Positions 37,571 through 50,100 of a stretch of DNA of 64,000 nt are shown here, piece after piece. How positions within the stretch are numbered: position 1 is the stretch's first letter; each line of letters begins with the position of its first letter. A program made the position numbers and the translations under genes. The notes beneath the pieces were generated by a model. It ran no database searches. It had not been told where the DNA came from and saw nothing but the letters and a program-made list of their open reading frames with translations. Source of the DNA: Acanthornis magna (lineage: Eukaryota; Chordata; Aves; Passeriformes; Acanthizidae); assembly GCA_036785705.1 (NCBI GenBank), contig JAWUZG010000018.1:9335501-9399500 (forward strand), in the 5' to 3' direction.

Positions 37571-40500
37571 GAATTTGGTCCTACAATTAAGTGGCAATTA
37601 TAAACAACAAAAAATACATATTTATATATTTGCTAGGAATTTACATGAGTATGACATATTTGATAGCTTAGCAGAGAGCTCCTAATCTATCCAAAGCCAT
37701 ATAAAGTTTAGGGATATGGCCAACAGCCTATTTAAATAACATAGCAAAAGTCATATTTTCCCTAGTGTTTGCATGTTAGCCTTTAAGGCTCCAGTTAAAA
37801 GCAATTTAAGAACAGAACTTTCACATTGATTTTCCCATGCAGTTTCCATCTACTAGAGTTCTCACATATACAAAATAAAAAATTGCCCCTGAAAACACAT
37901 TAAGTGTGCAAATTAAGAAAAAATAGACTGCACACACTTGAGTTTGGCTTGAAACCTACAGTCTTGAAAGCTTCCAGGTCATCTGTTGACATTACAAAAG
38001 ATACAAGTACCAAAGAAACAGAAAAAAATGCTGAGTGCCTTGTTACTTTTCCTGGCTTTTTCTTCTACATATGACTGTCAGACTGTTAATGAAAAGACTC
38101 TTAATGAATCAACACTCTCACAACAGTGTCACTAATGAACTACTGGTAACTGGAAAAGGAAACTAAAAATACTACGTCTCCCTTTAATGCAGAGTTATCT
38201 TATCAATATGCTGTAGCCAGAACTGTTAGGCTGAAAAATGCATTTACTTAAGAAAATAACATCATGAAGCAGAACCAGGGTAACAACAACATTTCTGTTG
38301 CCAGAACACACTTGTAGTTGGTGGGTGGCTTGTATAACTTGAGCGCTTAATTAAGTGTATTTTTCCAATAAATACATTGGACATTAATTTTTACTGATGG
38401 CTAAATATCTGCTAAGTAGCTACCCTGTCACTTAGGCAACCAGGCTAGATTTTAATAACCTGCAGGACAAAAGAGCAACAGGCCCATAGAGTCTGGTAAG
38501 GATGTCAGCATTTCCATTATTAACCCCATTTTAGCACTGGGGAGGGTTCTCTAATTTCAACATTAAAACATGCTGGGGATAGCTTTTATCCAGGAATGAT
38601 TTTCTGGTTTCTGTTTTTCTAAAAGAGCCATTTGCATCCATTTGGAAGAATCTTAAATGTATGGAGTTTTCGGGGCGGTGGGGAGGAAGCTTAAACAGAG
38701 AATAAAAAAAAAAAAAAACGAAGAAATCCCTAAAACAGAGTGGACTTCAGGGTTTAAATGTAGTATTGAGCCTCAATGTTTGACTCAGAGAGGCTGATGG
38801 CAGTAACAGCGGAGCTGAACAAGGATGGGCCCAAGGTCATGTGGGACCTTCAGGACACAGGTCTGTGCTGTAAAACCTGGAGGTGCTGATTTACAGTGAA
38901 GCCATTGTTGGGCTGGGAAACCAGAGGCACAAAATGCTGCTTGTGATGGTGGACTAAGGTGGCCCTTTGGAAGTAGAAAATTAAATCAAATCTATGGTCA
39001 GTCTGTAAATCCGAAGGATACAGGACTCTCTCTTCAGTGGAGTTTGTGTGTGAAGTTCCACTGTTGTAGGCACTTTCTAATTCCAGCTCAACATAAATTT
39101 AAAATAGCCTTCACTTCCTTGGCTAAATATATTTTCAGAAGTTTTATATGTGTTCTGGATCAGCTATGAATCACCCATTCCATATAAGAGCATTTCAGGT
39201 ATAGATGAAAATGGTTCTTATATATTCAGTAGTTTGATATATATTTAAAGCTTGTAAAGTTGTTTGTAACAAAAGTTGTTTTATAACTAAACTACATTAT
39301 TACTATGAACTCAGCCAATAATATGTGTTTTAAAGCTACCTGGGTACAAGTTTACATCAGTGGTTCAGTCACCATCCATATCTGTAAAAAATAAAACAAT
39401 AAAAAATAAATAATGCATATAGGAGATGCTGTCAAAATTCATTTGGGCAGTTCCATTTTATACACATTTCATTTCCTAGATTTTAAATACTGAAATATTG
39501 ATTTATATTGTCAAGGCATCCTAAACATACATAGAAAATAGGCTTCAGAGACCTTACAGACTTTCAAGTACCCTCAAACAGTGCAGATAAAGTGGCTTCT
39601 ATACAGATCTTCTTATTTTCATGGGGGTTTTTATGATTGGTTTTTTGGGTTTTTTTACTAACCTGTACATCTAGGATTTTCTACATAGCACTTTTCATGC
39701 TGTCCCAGGCACTCTGTATTCTTTCAGGGTCACATCTGAAATTAGAAGGCCAGGCACTTACTTGTCACCCAATCTCCCAAGAGGGAATGGAAAAAAACTA
39801 TCCATAAAAAAGCAAAGAAGTGCTCTCCTACAAAAGACTGTGCTTACAGACCTTGTGGTGAAAAATAAGCCCACTGACACATATAGAAGGTTCAGTCCTT
39901 TGTCCATCACTAGAAGAAGCCAGCCACAATATAAGAGGAACTGAAAACCAGAATTTTCTAAGTAACGTTTATTCAAATTTTCCTATTCTTTCTCAAAAAG
40001 GCAGGAAAATGATTGGAAATATTGGGGAGTAACATTCACCCGGTCACAGCTTTAATTTTGCCAGCTCCCTCTAGAGTCACACTGAGCAAAGCTCCCTGAT
40101 GCTCTGCTGGCAAGGGGAGGTTGTGGTGAAGCCTTCGGAGCCATCCAAAACTTTCCATGCAGCTCTAAATCACACTGATTTTCTCCAAAGCAGGCCTTGG
40201 TACCTGCGTATGCCAACTTGAGGAAGAGTTAGACACTTCCTCGGCTATTTGCTTAGTAATGAGAACTCTCATATTGTTTGGCCACAGTTTTGCAGAGTTT
40301 CTGCCTCCTCTATTTTACTGTCAGAGACTTGATGGCCAATTATATCCTTCAACAGTGAATGGGAACACTGTTCACCATGTTCACGTTCTCTATCAGCCCT
40401 TAGATAAAAAATCTTATATATGTATAAAGGAGAAGAGTGTAAGTCCAATCAAAAATGACATGCTGGGATTTCAGGAGGATCCAACTCCTCGAAATGAAAC

Positions 40501-42299
40501 TTGAACAGCTGCTGGATGATATAACCTGAATAAAAGTAATTAAAAGAAAATGAGTTCTGCCCTCTTGTATCCTCCTGACTCATGCCTCATTTTCTACTTC
40601 AGGATTTAGGAAAGCAAATGTCTATTTCTGTGTCCATCACCAGAGCGACATCACAGCAAGTTAATTAGAGCACATGACAGAGAGGTGCTATTTTTGCCTT
40701 CAAATAAAGATCTTTCTGTTGCGTATGAACATTTTTCTTTCTGAAATAGGGAGAGAAACTTCTTAGCTACCAGCTCTTTCCCAAAGGTGTATAAAAATTA
40801 TGCTTTTTCTACAGCTTGCAAGCTTCACGATTGGAATTGTCAACCGTGCTGTATTAAAGAGGATACGGTCAGACTTGGCTGATCAAGCTTAATTTAGCCT
40901 TATGTTTGTGTTTCTGAAACATGGTAAACAATTTTTTAGCATGTACATGCTTACTGACTTGCAAACAAAAAACATTTTTCCTTATCTGAATAAAAATGAA
41001 ATCTACAAAGTCATGACCCGTGTATTAATTACGATTTTTATATTCCATACTATATTGCTTCAAGGAGAGGCCAAAACACTAATATTTATTTATATGCCTT
41101 GATAAAGAATATTCTGTGCATTTACCACAGATAAGCACTGTTGAAGCTAAAAGTCATATTTCCCCCTTGGTTTGGTGTCTGTGTCGTCATGTGGAAACAG
41201 CAATTTGTATTATGTGGGGACTGCTCTTGACTGCAGGAACCAGAGTGCCCCTCTGAAAAGCTTGTTCCCCAGACTGTTGGTCTCAAGCTGGATGCCCAAA
41301 TTCAAATCTAACAATCTGAAACCTGTGAGTGAAAACATTATTCAAAAGCATAGGACATTGATCATAACCCTTCACTATCCAAGCTGTTTTTCCCTTGGCT
41401 TTTCCTTACCTTCCTCTCCATCCTCAGAAAGGAGGGCCAACTGCATCTGAGGAATCAGACCTTCCCCACAGCTTAATGAGAGGTCTTGATCCATTAGGGG
41501 ATTCACATCCCTAAAAATACCACCAGTAATTTATAAAAGGATCTGTGCATAAGCAGTCACAGGTCAGGCAGCTCGTCAATTTTTTTAATGGATATAATGG
41601 TCCACACTACTCCATCAGTCAGCATTCAGAAGGACTCAGCTCTAGTTTTTCTCTTGATGCTTTACTTACGACCAAGCAGAAGTACTCAAAGGAGACCTTG
41701 GATTATGGCTTCTGTCTGTCTTGAAGTCTTAGGGACCATAACTCAGGTGATGGCCACAAGCAAGGTCCCATGTTTCTCTGGCCAGTGATCCAAAAACCTC
41801 CAAAAACCCATTTTCAACTCAGAGAGACCACATTAAAAAAACAATAGGGTGAGAGATACAGTATATGGAGAACTGTTGTTAAAGTACATGACCAGATGAG
41901 GAGAAAAACCAGAACCATTGTGATGGTTTTATGGACTTTCTGAATATATTCCTAAGTGTCACGCAATTTTAACATTGTTCTGGCAGGTTAATATGTGCAA
42001 CTTGTCTCCAGGGGCTAAGATTAAGTAGCAACAAAGCTGAAGGGAAAAGCATTGCCAATAAATGGTGCAAATTTTTTTTTGTAAGCACTCTTTCTCTATG
42101 GGAATATTTTATTTAAGTAAAAGGGGAAAAATTGCAACACATACATGATTAAAATCAGACTCACAACAGGCAAACTTTAATTATTATTTTAACAATGTGA
42201 TATACGTCACCAGTAATTTTCTTTCCAAAATTAACATGGTTTTTAAAACACTCCAGCATTTGTGTGCTTGATCTCCCTGTGGCTACCACCCAACCTGTG
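37571..42299. other. Long unique stretch, no gene seen
   Basis: AT-rich DNA with a 15-A run at 38704-38718 and T-rich runs near 39627-39658. A fragment near 38518-38550 (ttattaaccccattttagca) faintly recalls the middle of MIR but is too short. Open frames are under 95 codons and unrecognised. Confidence 0.45.
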
Positions 42300-43300
42300 G
42301 AACATGTCCTACATCACACACAGGGATAGTTCAGACCAACAAGGCGTGGCCATGGTCAGGAGAAAAGGAGTTCAGGGAGAGAGGGATGCAGGGATGTCCC
42401 AGTGAAAAGCACAAGGCATAGATGGTATCTGAGCTCTCTTAATGACAGAAGGACTATTTGCTCTCCTGTCCCCAAGATGGGCAGTGCTGAGGAAACTGAG
42501 CAATGGAAAAGCAGGAAATGAGCAATGCCAGAACTTGCACAGATCCATAGTGTTGGCAAGGATGCTATGAGCAAGGACCAGGACTGAAAGGCAGAAACAC
42601 CAACAGCCCCCAGTGAGGGAGCAGGGCAGAATCATGGCCACAATCACACAGGGACCACTGGATGTGGCAGCACAGGAGCCATCCAAGAATCCTGCTCCTT
42701 TAGTAACCCATCGGAACTGCTGTTGAACATGTCCAGCTGTTCCAAAACATTAGTGTCCAGAACAAACTGCTTTCATCAGGTGAGGAGGCATATTTACTGG
42801 GTTCTCCCAGTCAGGCCAGCTCATCTTTATTTCACTCTTTGATGTAAGGGCAATGTGTTTTTAAGAGACATTTCTCAAAGAAGGAAGAGCAGTCATTTGG
42901 CAGATGAAAGAGAGCAGTGCCGTGAGAATAAGGGACCACAGAGCACAATGTGTAGCAAGAGCAGAAGGAGCACCAAGGCAGCAAAAATAGAAGGCACCTT
43001 GGAGTAGAGAAAACAATAAACAGCAGAAGCCATAGACAAGGACCCCAGTAAAGGGCTAAGAGACACACTAGGGCAGTGGAGGCAGTAATAGTGAAGGACA
43101 AGAGCATCAGCCATGGGGTGGTTACACTGGCTGGGACAAACACACAGTGCTGCCAGAGGGAAAGCTGCCCAGTGGCCACTGGGCTGGGGAGGGGACGGTG
43201 GGCTCACAGGCGAGGGCATCGCCCCCTGCAAAGCACAGGGCAGCCCTTGTCCTTCACTGGGCTCGGGTGGTGGGTGACAAGTCTGAGCTGAACTGCTCCC
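42300..43300. other. Purine-biased stretch with antisense frames, no gene supported
   Basis: The plus strand is rich in A and G over most of this kilobase, with repeated short words such as gagcaa, agcag and aaggacc. On the minus strand this yields frames of 104 (42372-42686), 115 (42832-43179) and 112 codons (42893-43231), rich in Leu, Ser, Cys and Phe. Such hydrophobic translations are what a pyrimidine-rich strand gives by default. I recognise no protein or transposon. A diverged tandem structure is possible. Confidence 0.35.
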
Positions 43301-43819
43301 AGGAGTGTATTTGTAATGTTGAATTTAGATGGGAAGGTAATGAAAAGCAGGAGGAAAGCACTTTAGTACCATTAATTAATTGGTTTCTATATTATATTTA
43401 AAGTTCTTGGATGCTTTTTTCAAAGACAATTAACTCAGCTTTACGTTTCTAGTAAATAAAACTCTCCATTTTGAAGCAGCCCCTTTTAAGTTGAGTGGAA
43501 GAGGAAATCAGACCCCTAATTCTGACCCGTACTCTGCAAATCACCAATTTTTTCCACAGCAAGATTAAATGCACCGTTGTTGTTCTGCCAGCCCTTAACG
43601 CAAATTAATGACTTAAATTACCTTTCATCTCACCTTATAAATTCTACCTTGAAGCAGCAGAAAGCCCAAGGGCTCTTGCGTAACCAGATGAAGACAAGTT
43701 CACTGCCTCAAATCCTTCCCTTCTTGCTCTACTTTACATCAATTCTTTATAAGAAGAGGTCTCCAGGGCTAACAAAGGAGCTGGCCATGCAGCAGAAGGT
43801 GCCGTGGGACTTCCAGAGG
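43301..43819. other. Unique AT-rich stretch, no gene seen
   Basis: Contains taattaattgg near 43372-43382 and no simple repeat. It leads into the regulatory candidate that follows. Confidence 0.4.
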
Positions 43820-44050
43820 TAAAAGCCCGTCTCGCGGTGACTCAGTGCACTCCATTAGTCCTAGGAAACGCGGGGCACATCGAATGCAGCAGATGTGCCC
43901 TCACTTGCCAGGCTTCAGACAAATGCAATCAAATCTATTTTAATCATCTATGAAATGCAAATGCGTTCCACTTGCGCACCCGCAAGATCCATTGTCTTCC
44001 TCACTGAAGCATGCGATAATGCCAATTAAACGCTGTTGCTAACTTAATAG
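43820..44050. promoter_or_regulatory. Candidate cis-regulatory element with AP-1, octamer and SOX-type sites
   Basis: This stretch has about ten CpGs although the surroundings are AT-rich and CpG-poor. It carries exact matches to several transcription-factor core motifs: tgactca (AP-1 type, 43838-43844), atgcaaat (POU octamer, 43955-43962), cattgtc (SOX type, 43990-43996) and caattaaa (44023-44030). It has no repeats and no frame. Retained CpGs in such a context suggest constraint or an unmethylated state. This is inference from sequence only, and no target gene is visible in the window. Confidence 0.35.
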
Positions 44051-44089
44051 GTGTTCTGATTGCCTATGGGAAATTATCTTTACTTTTTC

Positions 44090-44119
44090 ATTAGTAGTAT
44101 TATTATTAGCAGTATTATT
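44090..44119 (+). repeat. Imperfect ATT trinucleotide tract
   Basis: Interrupted att and agt units. A simple-sequence patch next to the candidate regulatory stretch. Confidence 0.7.
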
Positions 44120-45867
44120 TCACATTGCAAAGATTTTAAAATGTTTCAATAATTGTGCTGGGGTTTGTTTGTACTCTCCCTTCCACCGGCTCTGTGGCCA
44201 GCACCTACCCAGACTGAGCAGTGAAACCTGTGTTTGCACTCGGAGAAACAACGCTGTGTAATTCCAAGTATTAAAAATACCCTTCTCAACTTCTTCTAAA
44301 CGGGCCCTACACAGAAGTGACAGTCGCATTAATCTGCTGGCAATTTCACTCACACACACAGGCTCCCGTACATGCACACAGCCCCTTTGTTATTCTGCTA
44401 GAAACGGCCAGGCATCTGTAAAGATGTTTATTCCCAGACCCACATGAAAAATGTTTGCAGTATGTATGTAGCCTACAAAGTCAAGAATGATAAGCATTTA
44501 AATCAGACTGGCCATGCAAAGTCAATATTTCGATATCAGAGGAATTGATTCTTGATCTAATGCCAGCACTGTGTACTCAATGTACTGCAGAAAAATCCTC
44601 GCCCAGTCTTCCTGCCAGCACACTGTTAGGGATGACAAGCATGCAGTTATCTGATAGAGCAGATATTTGTTCCAAAAGACGATTTTCATTTCAAAGACAA
44701 AACATGAAAAGGGCTTACTTGTGGGGAAACCAAATACTGTATTCTCCTCTTGATAAATCAAGCTTTAGAGAAATAATGCCAAAGAGAGCAGGATTCTGAA
44801 AAGAACTTCTGTAGCTCTTTTCATGCTTTTTCAGCTACTCAGCTGGCTTAACTCTGCCAACTAATAATCTTGTGTTTTCCTAAGATGTGTTGAGAAAGAG
44901 TTTATTTGCAAATAATTATTTAGTGATAAGGATGCATGTCTGTTTGCTTTTAAACAGTTCCTTCAAAGCTAATTAGGGGGTTTATCATAGAACACAGGGT
45001 TCTATATGGTTTATACCTTAAGCTGCTAATTATGGGATTTTCAATAGCATCTCTTTCTTTCCTTTACAGAGGACTAAGACAGTACCACTAGACAATAAAA
45101 GCCCTGTTTCAGTGAAAAAGGTGAAATTTCTTCATGTCACAGTCTTGTCAGCTCTCCTCATCGCTGGATTTACATAAAAGTAACCAAGTATGAGTAATAA
45201 CAGACAGGAGAGGGAAACATCTTCATACCCTCTGAGACCAGGGACTAACACAATAGTCCTTTTATACTCTGCAAAGACATCTTTGCTATTTGGCCGCAGA
45301 CCTCCAGATACACTGTCTAATTACAGTTAGCAAGCAGCATGCCCTTGACACAACACAGAATAAATATAACCTGCCCTTTCAAGTGTGTCACGGTGCTCAA
45401 GGCTTATTTTATGTCTTCACACTACTAACCAGACCTTATACAAAGAAACTTAACCATCCTTGTACCCACAAAAATTAAATAGTATCCCATTGAATGCTAC
45501 TTTATTTTAGCAGGACATAAAGAGGGATTGATACTGAATCCCTACCATCCAGCTACATTAAGTGAGGGTCTATCTCACTCAGCTCTTCCTTGGGGCATAA
45601 TAATTACCTGCATGCTTTATTTCACGGCCAGTCTTTTATATAAGTGCAAATATGAAGTGTCCATCCAGTTTCAAAGAAAAGTTAAAGGTAGACTGTAGAG
45701 AAAATTAATCATAAGCATCTCAGGACCTTACTGGGATGCAGCCCAATTAAATTCAATACACACATCCACTGTGGAGGTCATTAATAAGATGCTAACAATT
45801 TCTGTACGTCCCTGCTGGGCTTTATACAAAATTTTGCCCCAATAATGAACTCTGCAGTCTTTACAGG
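44120..45867. other. Unique AT-rich stretch, no gene seen
   Basis: Frames under 90 codons, none recognised, and no repeat family identified. Confidence 0.5.
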
Positions 45868-45935
45868 TGGGATTTTCAGAAGTGTTCAACACTGATCCAG
45901 ATCCACTCTCCTTGAAGTCAGCAGGAATTTTAACC
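45868..45935. repeat. Relic of hairpin-type amniote interspersed repeat
   Basis: The segment gattttcagaagtgttcaac is followed by ccttgaagtcagcaggaatt. It follows a short repeat I remember as frequent in reptile and bird genomes, with a 'gattttcagaagtgctcagc' arm and a 'ccattgaagtcaatggga' centre. Only about half of the presumed palindrome remains. The identification rests on recalled consensus. Confidence 0.4.
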
Positions 45936-46458
45936 ACCAGCGTTAGGGGGGAGGTAGGAAAAGGTCAGCCTTGACTGCTTTTCAAAATCCCACCCCACCA
46001 GTCTGCTTAAGCCCCATGCAACTCTGAGGGGAGAGAAGTTTTTCTCTATTTATTGCACAGAGTAAGGAGTCTTTGTATACGATGAACATCAGATTAAGTG
46101 CTGCAGAAGCACAGAATATTTTTGCATTGTTTATCTGTACAAAGAGCCAACCTTCAAAAAAAATACATAAGCCTACACAAAGAAACAAATCATTCCTACC
46201 CAGGGAAGATAACTGTTTGTGCGCACTTGTATAGCCTAGAGACCCAATACAGTTATTGATCTGGTCCCTTAAACAGAAAAACTATCAAAAAACAGGATTG
46301 TACACGAGACTGAAATGCTGAAAGAAAAAAATCAAGCTTAATAGGAAAAGGCCCTGAAATTTTGAAAACTGCTCTCAAGGATCAAACTCTCTGACAGATT
46401 GTGGGAATCCAGAGGAAGTAAGAGCAGTTCCACTAGTAGGTTGTTGATCCAGGCTTCA
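45936..46458. other. Unique stretch, no gene seen
   Basis: Nothing recognised. Confidence 0.5.
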
Positions 46459-46484
46459 AATTAATTATAAATTCATAATTAATT
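46459..46484. repeat. AT-only palindrome
   Basis: Arms aattaattat (46459-46468) and ataattaatt (46475-46484) are exact reverse complements around a 6-nt loop. It can extrude as a hairpin or serve as paired homeodomain sites. It is equally compatible with chance in AT-rich DNA. Confidence 0.8.
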
Positions 46485-47021
46485 ATGAAGTGCTACCCCT
46501 TGCTCTGCTTTCCTGTGGCCTGAGGAAGAGACAGATTCTCAAAAGCTCAGAGCCAATTTCCGTTTTATTTTTAGCCAGTCAATCTCACAAAAGGTCTTAC
46601 CTACAACTTGGGGACTTGCTCTTTTATATTCCATTCATGTATAGGCTAATCAGCTGGTGCAGTGATCTGTGACACTTAAATAGGAAAGATGCACATAAAA
46701 AACAAAGGCAGAGCAGAAGGGACCCAAATATTCTGCTAGGGCCATGGCAAGGGCAAAGCAAGAACGGTGTCCACACTCAGCAGCTCCTGCTGCTGTTGTG
46801 CCCTGAGAAGTGGGAGCAGTCCATGCCCACGGGTGAAGGAGGATGTGGGAGGGGTCTGTGGGGTGGAAAGCGCCTGGGTGCCAGGGTGTCCTGCAGAGAT
46901 GGGTGCCCACGGCCTCATTTCTCCCAGCAGCATCCACCTCCAGCTGGGCAGGGAAGGACTCTTTGCTCCACAGTGCAAATCTGATGCACTCAGAGCCAAA
47001 CCCTCATGGAAGCTCACAGAA
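46485..47021. other. GC-richer islet before a CR1 tail
   Basis: GC-rich at about 46780-46990 with overlapping short frames on both strands (up to 112 codons at 46736-47074, minus). The frames match nothing and follow from composition. Confidence 0.45.
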
Positions 47022-47122
47022 ACATAGAATGGTCTTGGGTTGGAAGGGACCTTAAAGATCATGGGCAGGGACACCTTCCACTAGACCAGGTTGTTCAGAG
47101 CCTCATCCAGCCTGGCCTTGAT
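47022..47122 (-). mobile_element. CR1 3' fragment with internal deletion
   Basis: The plus strand reads acatagaatggtcttgggtt and then ggaagggaccttaaagatca, the reverse complement of the CR1 3' end. The next block, gggcagggacaccttccact, belongs about 25 bases further in. Compared with the copy at 19164, which keeps a stretch ending in accat between these blocks, this copy has lost that stretch, including codons next to the ORF2 stop. It continues to about cctggccttgatggg and then loses similarity. Short, dead copy. Confidence 0.88.
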
Positions 47123-50100
47123 GGGTCAAGGGGGGGTATATGAAACTCAGAAGACTGAAATCAGCCTTTGTTTTGGTCATTATTGAAGGATGCAGTGGTT
47201 ATAGCGTAGTTTTTGCTTACAATTACAAAATCAACACATAGTATCTAAATAACCTAAAAAACTTCCAGTGTCCAGTAAACATTGATCTCTAATCCATTAA
47301 GTGAATTCATTTCTGGACTGAGCAGCTTAAAATAAAATACTGTCCTATGAATCAGCAGCCTTTTCATAGATGACAGAAAAAAAAATTATCCAACCATGTG
47401 GTATTTCCAGCTCACCTGGCACAGATTAGTAGTAATTCTGGAGAAGAATAAAGTGTTTTGGATAAGTAACACCCTGGATGGCTACTGAGAATGAAGAAAT
47501 GGGCATTCATTTGCGAGGTCTGCCTCCACTTTCCTGTGCAATCTCTAGCAAATCACTTATCTTGTTTTAATTTTCAATTTTAATAGGAATATATAGAGCT
47601 TCTCATGCTTGCCTGGTCTTTAGAACAGTAATTGTCTTTGAACATATGTATGCACGGCACTAACCGCAACACAGTCCTTGTCCCTATCAGAGCTGGTAGC
47701 TGTTATCAGAGGAAAAATTAGTAAATAAATCATGATGCGTAAGAAAGCCATGCAGTCTGAACCCAATGGCACGTGACCAGAAGTTGGCAATATTCAAACA
47801 GGACGACTGAGGCAAGCATCCTTATGGGGCACACTCATTGCAGTTCCCCCAGGTTACCCCCACCTCCTTCTGCCAGCAATATGAAACCTCCACAACCGGC
47901 TGAAATCACCTTCTGAGCCAGGAGTAGGAGTAGGTAATTTAGTTTCCATGGTAATGCAGTTCTGGACCATTCTTAAACAGAAGCTGCCAAGTATGACAAA
48001 TGGTAGGTGCTGATTTTTTTATGTGAACAGCTATTCACTATGAATTGAAATGAGATTGCCAAATTCACTTTCCTTGGGACTTGAGCTAGGGTCAAAAGCT
48101 ATTGTTACATTCAAGCCATAGTCAAAAACTAGCACTTTAGCCACCCATCTCTAGCTGCAATATAGAAATTTTTAAGTCATAGAATAAAAATGAATGACTC
48201 AATATCAGAGTTGTCAAATAGATGAGACAGATTTACATCAAGCAATTCTAAAATGCTCTGTAGCCATGAATTAAAGGAAACATATGACAAATGACTCTTA
48301 TTCATTCCCTCATGGGAAAGAAATTCTGTTTTAAGCATTGCTGAACGTTGTGCAGTTGCTATTATATGTATGTATATATGGAATCTGCATTAGGATAAAC
48401 ACATGAAATGAGAAGGGCTTGAATTCAGCTACTTTTCTTCCATGAGCCACCACTGTACAATATGCCACAGTGGGTTTTGCACTCTGCTAATCTCCCAAAC
48501 AGTACATAATTGGTCTTGGAAAATGTTGTAGTACTGTAATTAACAAAATGACAAATAAAAGAGGAAAAGGCCTTTTTATTTTAGTCTTGTTTTCCTTCAG
48601 AATGAAGCAGTAGGAAGACAGGCTGCCAGATCAACTGTTATTTAACACCATCTCTGCCATAAAAGCAGCCCAAAAAGCAGCTGAGTTTTGCCCAGGATGG
48701 GGAAAGGTGGGGAGGATGGTCCTGCCAGTCACCACCCAGCTGAAGGTGGATTAGTAGGGTGCTGCTGGACTGCCTGCAGTGGCTGCATGGCTGGGGCTGG
48801 ATGGGCTCCCCAAAACTGCCCCAGCATCCCCAGCAGCCAGAGGGCACTGAAAAGCCATGAGGATTTATGTACTGGTCCATCAAGAGCTTCCTGTGGCCTA
48901 TTTGTGAACCAGCAGGCTCTGCATGGCAAACCCATGGAAAAGTGACTCCAAGAAAGGTTCTTCCTCATATTAACAATTCTTCCCGCTTGCAACATTACCT
49001 TTGACAAATACAAAGAAGGGAACAAAACACTGTAAGCACTGGGGGAAGAAAAAAGTGAGACATTCCCAGCTCAGTGTTGAAAAGAGAAGAAACACAGCTG
49101 AGAAGCATTGTGACAAAACAAGATTTTCTGCCTTTATAGCATCTTTACAAACCCTGGTACTCAAAGTCTTTTGTAAATGTTCATTAATTTGTGCATTAAA
49201 AGAGTAGTTCTGCCTGACATAACTTATTCTCTGTTTCTTCTCTGTGAAATGCCTGGAATAAAGAGTGCTCACCCATTGTTTGTATTTTAGTCATTTACAC
49301 AGACACGTTGATAGCAGCCCCAATTGAGACATGGCAGGTGAATGGGTTTGTTTGGGGTTACACTGGGAGTGGCTCTCAGAGGCAGGGACAGAAAATCTGT
49401 GCATGAAAGGGGCACAGTGGCTCTTCCCACCGAGCCCAGGGCAGACATGGACTCAGGACACCCATGAGAGCCTCCCAACTCACCCCATCAGTGCCTGAGC
49501 TGCACCACGATCCCCCAGCCTGCTGCCCATGCCCTGCTGGTGTGTGCCCCGGCGCTGCACTGAGACACTTCTGTGCTCATTTATGACTCCCAGAAGGCCA
49601 TGGCAGGTCTCACGGGGGACTGGAATCCTATTGCAGTGCAGAGGTGCACTTGTTATGAGCTGCAAGGAGCAGTGACTCCCCCAAAGCGGTCTGTCAGTCT
49701 CAGCCGAGCAGTCTCGCACACAGCTAGAGCTGAAAGGGAAGTTGCTTCGTCCTTGCAGTGCTGAGGGAATGGGTGGTGGCTTTGGGTCTCAACCCAACAA
49801 CTCAGGGATCACCCTGACCAGGGGTGTCCAAAACTGGGGGGACATAATATTATTTCAGAGCAGGCTGTTACTGTTATTTAGCAACTAATCTCTGCAAAGA
49901 ACAGCCAGTTTTTGGCTGGCTGGCTCAGCACCAGACACTCAGGAGTTCTGCATAAATGGACATCTAAGATGCAAGAAATACAATGGATTACACCACTGGC
50001 AGGGACTTTAACTAGCACACGTTAACTAATAGCAGATATTAAGAGACAGGATTTCCTAAATTGTCCTGGGACTGCTGCTGGTCTTCACATCTTCTGCAAG

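Noticed and set aside
38518..38550. Short MIR-like string (ttattaaccccattttagca)
   Set aside because: About 20 bases only, with no continuation on either side.
42832..43231. Hydrophobic minus-strand frames resembling a membrane protein
   Set aside because: A pyrimidine-rich strand encodes Leu, Ser, Phe and Cys by default. No ordered transmembrane family pattern is recognised.
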